A stretch of 6,246 bases of DNA. Source: Acidimicrobiales bacterium (GTDB lineage Bacteria; Actinomycetota; Acidimicrobiia; Acidimicrobiales; RAAP-2). The position numbers and the translations under genes are program-made. The notes beneath the pieces were generated by a model, which saw nothing but the letters and a program-made list of their open reading frames with translations, ran no database searches and was not told where the DNA came from. The DNA lies in assembly GCA_017882985.1 (NCBI GenBank), contig JADGOK010000058.1:1-6246 (forward strand), written 5' to 3'. This document shows positions 1 through 6,234 of this stretch, in pieces. The stretch's first letter is position 1, and each line of letters starts with the position of its first letter.

Positions 1-2
1 CC

Positions 3-116
3 GCCACGATCGTGTCGACCCTGGACTGGGTGGCGAGTGTAAAGCGTGGTGCGATGGGTACGCTGGTTCACGCCCCAAAATCCCCTTACCACCGAGCAAG
101 TTTGAACTCGCGATGA
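3..116 (+). CDS. Possible 3' end of an upstream gene, truncated by window edge
   Basis: A plus-strand frame is open from the left edge for 37 codons and stops at TGA 114-116. It reads ATIVSTLDWVAS at its start. Third positions are G/C-rich over the first dozen codons and less so afterwards. Its stop overlaps the hydrolase start in an ATGA arrangement, the same junction type seen twice in the operon downstream, which is why it is listed. No family can be recognised from so short a piece. The hydrolase frame is also open to the left edge, so an open frame here is weak evidence, and this may be non-coding leader sequence. Confidence 0.2.
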   Translation, partial: ATIVSTLDWVASVKRGAMGTLVHAPKSPYHRASLNSR

Positions 117-1231
117 CCCCCTTGCCTCGACGTGCCCTGCGCACGCTCCTCGGCTCCGTGACCGTCGCGATGCTGGTCCTCGCGTCCCTACTTGCCAACG
201 CCAGCGCCAACGCGACGACGGCGAGGTCGGCGATCGTCGCGCCGGCGTTCTCGGTCGGGATAGCGCGATGCACGTTTGTCGACCCCACCCGACAGGTTCT
301 GGACTACGCGACGACCCCGACGTCGGTGTTGTCGAGAGTGCGTACCTTGGTGACCGAGATTCGTTACCCGACGCTTCAGCCGCAAAGCGGCACGGCCGAG
401 AGTCCGAGCGCCGTTCCCGCTTTGCAGTCCGGTGGTTTTCCAGTGATCGTGTTCGCCCATGGTTATGACGTGACACCGGACACCTACGCGCCACTGCTCG
501 ACGCGTGGGTCCGGGCGGGTTTCGTCGTGGTCGCACCATTCTTTCCCGACGAGAACCAGTTTGAAGTGTCGAGACAATATCCGGCCAACACCGAGAACGA
601 CCTCTGGAACGAGCCGGCCGATCTCGTCTTCGTGACGAAACAGATCGTGAGCGCGTCGGCCACGCCCTCATCGGCGTGCCCGATCGTGTCGGGACTCGTG
701 AATCCGACGCAAATTGGTTTGGCTGGCCACTCCGACGGTGCGACGGTCGTGGCGATGCTCGGCTACGCGCGCGGTCACGATCCCCAGCAGCAGTCCTACC
801 AATCGATGCGCGCGAGCGTTGGCTACAAGGCGGCGATGGTGATGTCGGGTGGCGAGAACGACGTCGACCCCTACACGCCCCTCGCGCCCGACCCGGCGCT
901 CCTTCTGGTCCAAAGTGCACAGGACCAGTGCAATCGGTCGGCCAATGCCGTCAAGCTCTATCGCGATCTGCACAAGTCGAACAAGTGGTTTCTCGAGTTG
1001 CGTACGGCCCACCATCTACCGCCTTTTGACGGTGTTGACATTCCCGCCTTCGGCGTGGTCGCGCGGACCTCGGTGCAGTTCTTCAAGGTCACGCTCGAAG
1101 GGGCCGCGCCCAAGAGCGGTCTCGGCGCCGTCGGGAACCAACTGCCAATGGTCGCGAGCCTGGTCTACGACGGCCGAGGTCCGTCTATCGCGCCGCTCCC
1201 GGCCTCAGACCAGAAGTGTGGCCCTACCTGA
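113..1231 (+). CDS. Secreted alpha/beta hydrolase (dienelactone hydrolase / PAF-acetylhydrolase / chlorophyllase-like)
   Basis: This 372-residue protein is a predicted exported serine hydrolase, probably an esterase or lipase acting outside the membrane; its substrate cannot be read from sequence. Residues 1-34 form a signal peptide: basic start (PRRALR), hydrophobic stretch at about 11-29, and small residues ending ANASANA with likely cleavage near residue 34. The twin arginines (6-7) do not make a full Tat motif. The fold landmarks are in order: an oxyanion-hole strand ending VIVFAHGYD (111-119), the nucleophile elbow GHSDGA (205-210, Ser207), a likely acid Asp271 after LLLVQSAQ, and a His300/His301 pair in TAHHLPPF. 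Four cysteines in the mature part (53, 189, 273, 369) could form disulfides, fitting export. The ATG at 113 is chosen because it places the signal peptide at the very N terminus, although no clear Shine-Dalgarno precedes it and the frame is open further upstream. The gene is separated from the operon by 189 bp and a hairpin, so it is probably a distinct unit. Confidence 0.85.
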   Translation: MTPLPRRALRTLLGSVTVAMLVLASLLANASANATTARSAIVAPAFSVGIARCTFVDPTRQVLDYATTPTSVLSRVRTLVTEIRYPTLQPQSGTAESPSAVPALQSGGFPVIVFAHGYDVTPDTYAPLLDAWVRAGFVVVAPFFPDENQFEVSRQYPANTENDLWNEPADLVFVTKQIVSASATPSSACPIVSGLVNPTQIGLAGHSDGATVVAMLGYARGHDPQQQSYQSMRASVGYKAAMVMSGGENDVDPYTPLAPDPALLLVQSAQDQCNRSANAVKLYRDLHKSNKWFLELRTAHHLPPFDGVDIPAFGVVARTSVQFFKVTLEGAAPKSGLGAVGNQLPMVASLVYDGRGPSIAPLPASDQKCGPT

Positions 1232-1235
1232 TGGT

Positions 1236-1267
1236 GCCTTCGGGGCGTCACTTTCGTGACGAAAGGC
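1236..1267 (+). terminator. Two-part hairpin after the hydrolase gene, candidate terminator
   Basis: Five bases after the hydrolase stop codon an inner perfect stem CGTCAC (1246-1251) / GTGACG (1256-1261) closes a TTTC loop. An outer stem GCCTT (1236-1240) / AAGGC (1263-1267) flanks it, with an asymmetric internal loop (CGGGG against A). The position suits transcription termination for the hydrolase. No T-run follows (CTTAACCCTCC), so it is not a canonical intrinsic terminator; high-GC actinobacteria often use hairpins without T-runs, but an RNA-stability role is equally possible. Confidence 0.45.
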
Positions 1268-1284
1268 CTTAACCCTCCTCGTAC

Positions 1285-1313
1285 TTGACGCGGTACGGTC
1301 GATTTATGACGAT
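1285..1313 (+). promoter_or_regulatory. Weak candidate promoter for the oxidoreductase operon
   Basis: TTGACG at 1285-1290 matches five of six bases of the sigma-70-type -35 element. At 17-bp spacing lies GACGAT (1308-1313), which matches only three of six -10 bases. It lies in the only sizeable gap upstream of the four-gene operon, about 110 bp before the first start codon, where a promoter is expected. The -10 is poor, so this is a guess by position as much as by sequence. Confidence 0.25.
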
Positions 1314-1420
1314 GTCGTGCGCACCGCGCCCAAAACTGGGTTGTCAAGAGGGGACTGCGGCGCGCCCGACCATCACGTGCGGATCCGGTCCACCCCGCGT
1401 GGGGACGAGGCGTTAGGCCG

Positions 1421-2011
1421 ATGTTCCAGGTCCGTATTCACGGTCGCGGAGGTCAAGGCGTCGTCACCGCGGCGGAGATCCTCTCGGTGGCGGCATTCTC
1501 CGAAGGTCGCCACGCCCAGGCGTTCCCTAGTTTCGGTTCAGAGCGGATGGGCGCACCGGTGGTGTCCTACTGTCGGATCGACGACCGTCCGATCCGTACG
1601 CGAGAGCCGGTAATGGAACCCGACGCGATCATCATTCAGGACGTCACGCTGCTGCATCAGGTGGACCTGTTCGCCGGACTTTCGCCCGATGGCTATGTGA
1701 TCATCAACACGTCGCAGAGCTTCGATGAGTTGGGGCTCGCGTCGCTCTTCAGCAACTTTCGCCCCGAGCGACTTCGCAACTGTCCGGCGACGGAAATTGC
1801 CCTCGAGCACGTGGGTCGCGCGCTCCCCAACGCCGCGCTGCTCGGCGGCTTCGCCGCGTTGAGCGGTGAGATAACCCTCGACGCGATTGACGCGGCGGTG
1901 CGCGAGCGATTCATCGGTGTCGTGGGCGAGCGAAACGCCGCGGCCGTCAAGGCGGCGTTTTACTTCGTCACGCTCTCACTGGAGGAGATGGTCCATGCTT
2001 CGCCAGATTGA
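1421..2011 (+). CDS. porC: 2-oxoacid:acceptor oxidoreductase, gamma subunit
   Basis: This 196-residue protein is the gamma subunit of a pyruvate-type 2-oxoacid:ferredoxin oxidoreductase, of the usual length for the free-standing PorC/PorG/KorC family. In the family this domain packs against the alpha and beta subunits and contributes to CoA handling and complex assembly in the cytoplasm. Diagnostic features are the N-terminal strand and glycine loop HGRGGQGVVTAAEIL (7-21), the FGSERMGAPV segment (38-47), the DAIIIQD strand (68-74), and a late GRALPNAALLGGFAAL segment (132-147). The start at 1421 begins directly at the conserved MFQVRIHGRGGQG, so little can be missing. A GAGG at 1407-1410 lies 10 bases upstream as a modest ribosome binding site. 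The 3' end overlaps the alpha-subunit gene by 17 bp. The family call is firm, the substrate is not. Confidence 0.93.
   Translation: MFQVRIHGRGGQGVVTAAEILSVAAFSEGRHAQAFPSFGSERMGAPVVSYCRIDDRPIRTREPVMEPDAIIIQDVTLLHQVDLFAGLSPDGYVIINTSQSFDELGLASLFSNFRPERLRNCPATEIALEHVGRALPNAALLGGFAALSGEITLDAIDAAVRERFIGVVGERNAAAVKAAFYFVTLSLEEMVHASPD
1981..1987 (+). promoter_or_regulatory. Shine-Dalgarno that fixes the alpha-subunit start
   Basis: GGAGGAG lies inside the last codons of the gamma gene, 7 bases before ATG 1995. It supports that start over an in-frame ATG 108 bases upstream at 1887, whose extra 36 codons are Arg/Ser-rich and only shadow the gamma gene. Confidence 0.8.
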
Positions 2012-3260
2012 GGGTTCTCGCGCCGTAGCCGAAACAGTGGCGCTCTGTCGCCCCGAGGTTGTCTGCGCGTACCCGATCTCGCCGCAGACCCACATCATCG
2101 AGGCGATCGGCGTGATGGTGAAATCCGGCACGCTCGTGCCCTGTGAGTTCATCAACGTCGAGTCGGAGTTCGCGGCGATGTCGGTCTCGATCGGCGCGTC
2201 GGCGGCCGGCGCACGCGCCTACACCGCGACCGCCAGTCAGGGCCTGTTGTTCATGATCGAAGCCGTTTACAACGCGGCCGGACTGGGACTGCCGATCGTG
2301 ATGACCTTGGCGAATCGGGCGATCGGAGCGCCGATCAACATTTGGAATGATCACAGCGATTCCATGGCGGCGCGTGATTCGGGATGGATTCAACTCTTCG
2401 CCGAAACCAATCAGGAGGCGGCGGACCTGCACGTCCAGGCTTTCCGTCTCGCCGAGGAGCTCTCGGTGCCAGTGATGGTGTGCATGGACGGCTTCATCCT
2501 CACCCACGCGGTCGAAGGTGTCGACGTGCTCGATCAGGCGACCGTCGACCGATTCCTGCCGCCCTACGAACCGCGTCAGGTGCTCGACCCGGACGACCCG
2601 GTCTCCATCGGGGCGATGGTTGGCCCCGAAGCCTTCGAGGAGGTGCGCTACCTCGCACACCTTCGCCAGCTCGACGCGCTCGAGCGGATACCCGTCATCG
2701 CCGCCGAGTTCGAAGAACTCACTGGCCGAGACAGCGGCGGGCTCGTCCGTCCGTATCGCTGCGAGGACGCCGAGACCATCGTGGTCGCCCTCGGTTCGGT
2801 ACTCGGCACGATCAAGGACGCCGTCGACCTTCGCCGCGAGGCGGGTGACCGCATCGGTGTCGTCGGGATCACGTCGTTCCGGCCGTTCCCGAGCGCCGCG
2901 GTACGCGCCGCACTCGGCGGCGCCCGCCAGGTCGTCGTCGTGGAAAAGGCCTTCAGCATCGGATTCGGTGGCGTCCTGGCGACCGACGTCGCCATGGCGC
3001 TTCAAGGAGCGGACTGCGCACTGCGCAGTGTCGTCGCCGGACTCGGTGGACGCGCGATCACTCGTCGATCGCTCGAGGACCTCTTCGCTCGCGCTGTCCG
3101 GGGAGAACTCGACGAACTCACGTTCCTCGACCTCGACCACGAGGCGGTCGATCGTGAGCGCACGCGCATGATGATGACGCGACGTTCGGGACCGACGGCG
3201 GAGAACCTGCTGCGCGACCTCGGCAGCAAACCGTTCGTCGCGGCGAAGGGGACGTCATGA
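1995..3260 (+). CDS. porA: 2-oxoacid:acceptor oxidoreductase, alpha subunit (pyruvate-type)
   Basis: At 421 residues this is the alpha subunit, within the usual range for PorA of four-subunit enzymes. With the beta subunit it builds the active site that oxidatively decarboxylates a 2-oxoacid to acyl-CoA and CO2, or runs in reverse. The N-terminal pyrimidine-binding domain shows IEGSRAVAE (5-13), the hallmark YPISPQT (26-32; YPITPST in many relatives), FINVESEFAAM (52-62) with the conserved glutamates, and TATASQGL (77-84). INIWNDHSDSMAARDSGWIQ (114-133) and VMVCMDGFILTHA (160-172) resemble pyruvate oxidoreductases most. The C-terminal transketolase-like domain carries ITSFRPFPSAAV (292-303), VVVVEKAFSIGFGG (313-326) and GLGGRAIT (349-356). 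The family lacks iron-sulfur ligands here. The start at 1995 is set by the Shine-Dalgarno and by homology beginning at once. The gene overlaps porC by 17 bp and porB by 4 bp (ATGA). Roughly 40 charged residues at the C terminus lie beyond the core. Pyruvate is inferred; another 2-oxoacid such as an aryl glyoxylate cannot be excluded. Confidence 0.92.
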   Translation: MLRQIEGSRAVAETVALCRPEVVCAYPISPQTHIIEAIGVMVKSGTLVPCEFINVESEFAAMSVSIGASAAGARAYTATASQGLLFMIEAVYNAAGLGLPIVMTLANRAIGAPINIWNDHSDSMAARDSGWIQLFAETNQEAADLHVQAFRLAEELSVPVMVCMDGFILTHAVEGVDVLDQATVDRFLPPYEPRQVLDPDDPVSIGAMVGPEAFEEVRYLAHLRQLDALERIPVIAAEFEELTGRDSGGLVRPYRCEDAETIVVALGSVLGTIKDAVDLRREAGDRIGVVGITSFRPFPSAAVRAALGGARQVVVVEKAFSIGFGGVLATDVAMALQGADCALRSVVAGLGGRAITRRSLEDLFARAVRGELDELTFLDLDHEAVDRERTRMMMTRRSGPTAENLLRDLGSKPFVAAKGTS

Positions 3261-4285
3261 CTCGTCAGCCCGTTCGCTTCTACCAAGTCGGCAGCTTCGC
3301 CGTGGGCAATCGACTCCTGGACGACGACGATCGCACGGTGCAGTCGAACAGTAACCGGAACAACTCCATTGACTCGGGTCACCGCGCCTGTCAGGGCTGT
3401 GGCGAGGCGCTCGGCGCGCGGTACGCGCTCGACGCGGCGATGCGAGCGACCAAAGGCCGCCTGGTGGCGGTGAACGCCACTGGTTGCCTCGAAGTCTTCT
3501 CGACCCCGTACCCCGAGACGTCCTGGAGAATTGCGTGGCTGCACTCGCTCTTTGGCAATGCCCCCGCGGTCGCCACCGGGGTCGCGGCGGCGATGAGGGT
3601 GAAGGGTAAGACCGACGTGCGCGTGGTCGCCCAGGCCGGCGACGGGGGAACGGTCGACATCGGATTCGGCTGCCTGTCGGGGATGTTCGAACGCAACGAC
3701 GACGTGCTCTTCATCTGTTACGACAACGAGGGTTATATGAACACCGGCGTCCAGCGCTCCGCGGCGACGCCGCCGGGAGCGCGCACGGCCACCACCGACG
3801 CGGTCGGCCCGGAGCCGGGCAACGTCTTTGGTCAGGGCAAGGACCTGCCGCGCATCGCGATGGCCCACGACATTGCCTACGTCGCGACCGCGACGGTCGC
3901 GGATCTTCACGACCTCGAACGCAAGGTCGAGCGGGCCATGGAGATCCGCGGCGCGCGCTATCTCCACGTGCTGGTTCCTTGCCCGCTCGGCTGGGGCTCG
4001 GCGTCCGACGAGACCATTCACGTCGCTCGCCTCGCGAAAGAGACCGGACTCTTTCCCGTGTTCGAAGCCGAGAACGGAAAGGTGACGAGCGTGTCACCGA
4101 TCCGCCGCCGTACGCCCGTGGAGGAGTACCTGAAGATCCAGCGCCGCTACGCCCACCTCTTTGGCAAGGCGCCGCGAACTGACATCATCGAGCGCATTCA
4201 GGGAATCGCCGACGCCAATATTGCCCGCTACGAACTCTGGTCCGACGAAGTCGAAGCCGACCGACTGTTCGAGGTGCAGGCATGA
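3257..4285 (+). CDS. porB: 2-oxoacid:acceptor oxidoreductase, beta subunit (TPP and Fe-S)
   Basis: This 342-residue protein is the beta subunit, which binds the diphosphate of TPP and carries a [4Fe-4S] cluster that takes electrons from the TPP intermediate. The TPP/Mg motif runs from QAGDGGTVDIG (126-136) to CYDNEGYMNTG (154-164). Four cysteines sit where the family's cluster ligands are expected: Cys45 and Cys48 in ACQGCGEA, Cys77 in NATGCLEV, and Cys242 in VPCPLGWG. The ligand assignment is by analogy with the four cysteines of pyruvate:ferredoxin oxidoreductase. About 40 residues precede the first cluster cysteine, longer than in compact archaeal PorB, with an Asp-rich then Asn/Ser-rich stretch (LLDDDD, then SNSNRNNS). 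The start ATG 3257 overlaps the porA stop in ATGA, and GGGG at 3248-3251 gives a well-spaced ribosome binding site. The C terminus (RTPVEEYLKIQRRYAHLF, 285-302) is typical of PorB. The gene overlaps the flavoprotein gene by 4 bp, so the two are likely translationally coupled. Confidence 0.93.
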   Translation: MTRQPVRFYQVGSFAVGNRLLDDDDRTVQSNSNRNNSIDSGHRACQGCGEALGARYALDAAMRATKGRLVAVNATGCLEVFSTPYPETSWRIAWLHSLFGNAPAVATGVAAAMRVKGKTDVRVVAQAGDGGTVDIGFGCLSGMFERNDDVLFICYDNEGYMNTGVQRSAATPPGARTATTDAVGPEPGNVFGQGKDLPRIAMAHDIAYVATATVADLHDLERKVERAMEIRGARYLHVLVPCPLGWGSASDETIHVARLAKETGLFPVFEAENGKVTSVSPIRRRTPVEEYLKIQRRYAHLFGKAPRTDIIERIQGIADANIARYELWSDEVEADRLFEVQA

Positions 4286-5910
4286 TGGAGAGGCCCTTCG
4301 CCATCACGCTCGACGTCGGATCGAGTCGGGCCAACCACACGGGCTCGTGGCGCGTCGAGCGACCGGTCTACGTCGACCGGATGCCACCGTGCAACGACGC
4401 GTGCCCAGCCGGGGAGAACATCCAGGGCTGGCTCTACGAAGCCGAGTCGGGGAACTACGAAGCCGCGTGGCGCAAGTTGGTCGAGGAGAATCCGCTGCCG
4501 GGCGTGATGGGTCGCATCTGTTTTCACCCGTGCGAGACGGCGTGTAACCGCGTGCAGGTCGATGAGGCGGTCGGGATCAACGCCGTAGAACGCTTCCTCG
4601 GCGACCTGGCGATCGAACGAGGCTGGCAGCTGGCCCCCGCTGGCCCCGACACGGGAAAGCGAATCCTCGTCGTGGGTGCCGGTCCCGGCGGGCTGAGCGC
4701 CACCTACCATCTGCGCCGGCTCGGCCATCAGGTTCGCCTCGTTGACTCCGCGGCCCAACTCGGCGGCATGATGCGCTACGGGATTCCGGCCTATCGTCTC
4801 CCTCGCTCGGTGCTCGACGCCGAGATCGCCCGAATCGTCGCGATGGGCGTTGACGTCGAGCTCAATCACAACGTGAGTGACATCGAACGCGAGCGCGAAG
4901 AGGGTGGCTTTGACGCAGTCTTTCTCGCCGTCGGCGCCCAACTGGGTCGGCGCGTTTCAATCCCGGCGGGCGATTCGGCGCGCGTTATCGACGCCGTCTC
5001 GTTTCTCCACCGGGTCGCCGATGACGACGCACCGATGCTCGGACGGCGCGTCGTGGTCTACGGCGGCGGCGACACCGCGCTCGACGCGGCGCGCACCGCC
5101 CGCCGTCTCGGCGCGACCGACGCCGTCATTGTCTATCGCCGCAATCAAGATCGCATGCCGGCACACGGAGAAGAACTCGAGCAGGCACTCGGTGAAGGCG
5201 TGACGATGCGCTGGCTCTCCACCGTCGATCGATTCGAGGACGACCACCTCGTGCTCGAGAAGATGCGTCTGAACGAAGAGGGATTTCCCGAGCCGACCGG
5301 GGAGTTCGAGGAACTGGGCGCCGACGCCTTGTTGTTGGCACTGGGTCAGGACACCGACCTCTCACTCTTGGCCCAAGCGCCCGACGTCGTCGTCGCTGAC
5401 GGCGTCGTTGAAGTCGTCGCGAGCATGATGACGGGTCAGTTGGGCGTGTTCGCGGGTGGCGACGCGGTACCGGCGGATCGCACCGCGACCGTCGCGATGG
5501 GTCACGGTAAGCGTGCCGCGCGCGGCATCGATGACTTCGTCTTCGGACGCACCAGTGTTCCCGCCGAACGCCACGAGCTCGCGACCTTTGATCGTCTGAA
5601 CACCTGGTACTACTCCGACGCGGCACGAACGACGCGCCCAGAACTCGAGCGGGTCCGCCGACAGACCAACTTTGAAGAGGTGGTCGGGGGACTGACCGAA
5701 CGCAACGCTCTCTTCGAAGCTCGACGTTGTCTCTCGTGCGGGAACTGTTTCGAATGCGACAACTGCTTCGGGGTCTGTCCGGACAACGCGGTCATCAAGC
5801 TCGGACCGATGCAGCGATACGAATTCGACTACGACTTCTGCAAGGGCTGCGGCATCTGCGTAAAGGAGTGTCCTTGCGGCGCTATCGAGATGGTTCCTGA
5901 ACGTATCTAG
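4282..5910 (+). CDS. GltD-like FAD/NAD(P) oxidoreductase fused to a C-terminal 2[4Fe-4S] ferredoxin domain
   Basis: This 542-residue protein probably links the oxidoreductase to NAD(P). An N-terminal cluster domain (about 30-115) resembles that of glutamate synthase small subunit and dihydropyrimidine dehydrogenase, with Cys37 and Cys41 (CNDACPAG) and Cys80, Cys84, Cys88 (CFHPCETAC). A first Rossmann motif GAGPGG (132-137), with Asp155 at the end of the second strand, binds FAD. The second motif GGGDTALD (261-268) and YRRNQDRMP (285-293) fit NAD(P)H; the arginines suggest NADP but do not prove it. GVFAGGDA (388-395) closes the FAD site. The C terminus is a bacterial ferredoxin: Cys489, 492, 495, 499 and Cys520, 523, 526, 530, each set ending in CP. 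Cys483 and Cys486 precede it, and Cys532 follows. No separate PorD exists in the operon, so this domain likely takes that role. The start at 4282 makes an ATGA overlap with porB, with GAGG at 4271-4274; ATG 4285 is an equally possible start. It ends in tandem stops (TAGTAG). The architecture is clear, while the partner and direction of flow are inferred. Confidence 0.9.
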   Translation: MMERPFAITLDVGSSRANHTGSWRVERPVYVDRMPPCNDACPAGENIQGWLYEAESGNYEAAWRKLVEENPLPGVMGRICFHPCETACNRVQVDEAVGINAVERFLGDLAIERGWQLAPAGPDTGKRILVVGAGPGGLSATYHLRRLGHQVRLVDSAAQLGGMMRYGIPAYRLPRSVLDAEIARIVAMGVDVELNHNVSDIEREREEGGFDAVFLAVGAQLGRRVSIPAGDSARVIDAVSFLHRVADDDAPMLGRRVVVYGGGDTALDAARTARRLGATDAVIVYRRNQDRMPAHGEELEQALGEGVTMRWLSTVDRFEDDHLVLEKMRLNEEGFPEPTGEFEELGADALLLALGQDTDLSLLAQAPDVVVADGVVEVVASMMTGQLGVFAGGDAVPADRTATVAMGHGKRAARGIDDFVFGRTSVPAERHELATFDRLNTWYYSDAARTTRPELERVRRQTNFEEVVGGLTERNALFEARRCLSCGNCFECDNCFGVCPDNAVIKLGPMQRYEFDYDFCKGCGICVKECPCGAIEMVPERI

Positions 5911-5928
5911 TAGGGATTCGGTCGTTGC

Positions 5929-6234
5929 TCATCCTCGATCCCTCACGAGCGAGTTTGATGGGCAGTCGTCGTCGCCGCGGTGGCGCTCGAAGAGTTCGAC
6001 GATTCCCTCCAACATCTCTTCGTCGTGCACTACGACGACGGTACGTGACACGCGGAGAAGTTCTGACCCATTTGGTTCAATGAAAGACCACACTTCGCAG
6101 AATCGTGCGAACGTCGCAACGTGAGCAGTCGCTGGTGTCGCGTCACCGAAACATCCATTTCTTGCGTTCGCTGCGCACTTTGGGCGTAGGTCACTGCACC
6201 TCACGTGCCTGCCAGTAGGGAGCGGGAGTGTCAA
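5929..6234 (-). CDS. Uncertain small hypothetical ORF, convergent to the operon
   Basis: A 101-codon minus-strand frame starts at ATG near the right edge and stops 18 bp beyond the operon's stop. I recognise no family. The C-terminal half looks protein-like: SELLRVSRTVVVVHDEEMLE (57-76), then GIVELFERHRGDDD, a strand followed by an acidic helix, with mostly G/C third positions from about residue 60 to 95. The N-terminal half (Cys- and Ala-rich, around residues 10-45) has mixed codon use and may not be coding, so the true start may be internal or the gene may be a remnant. There is no clear ribosome binding site. Confidence 0.3.
   Translation of the reverse strand: MTLPLPTGRHVRCSDLRPKCAANARNGCFGDATPATAHVATFARFCEVWSFIEPNGSELLRVSRTVVVVHDEEMLEGIVELFERHRGDDDCPSNSLVRDRG

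Noticed and set aside
1887..1994. Upstream in-frame start for porA adding 36 residues
   Set aside because: The extra residues are an Arg/Ser-rich shadow of porC. A strong Shine-Dalgarno precedes ATG 1995, and family homology begins immediately there.
1968..3140. Minus-strand open frame of 390 codons opposite porA
   Set aside because: It lies wholly opposite a gene with clear family motifs. Long antisense open frames are expected in GC-rich genes with biased third positions. Its translation is rich in Arg, His and Asp and shows no recognisable motif.
3002..4021. Minus-strand open frame of 339 codons across the porA/porB junction
   Set aside because: It spans two well-supported genes on the other strand, has a low-complexity Arg/Val/His-rich translation, and shows no family features.
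4228..4941. Minus-strand open frame of 237 codons opposite the flavoprotein
   Set aside because: It overlaps the conserved cluster and FAD-binding domains in antisense and has no motif of its own.
4282..5910. Flavin-based electron bifurcation by the flavoprotein
   Set aside because: Nfn-type bifurcation uses a second flavin-containing subunit with its own NAD(H) site. Only one FAD site and one NAD(P) site are visible here and no NfnA-like partner is in the window, so simple electron transfer is the more economical reading.
4282..5910. Glutamate synthase small subunit (GltD) as the function
   Set aside because: The Rossmann domains resemble GltD, but no large subunit gene is nearby, the N-terminal cluster motif is incomplete, and the ferredoxin fusion and overlap with porB point to the oxidoreductase as partner.
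5912..5943. Stem AGGGAT/ATCCCT after the operon as a firm terminator
   Set aside because: Six base pairs around a 20-base loop with no T-run is too weak to call; it is mentioned only in the flank description.
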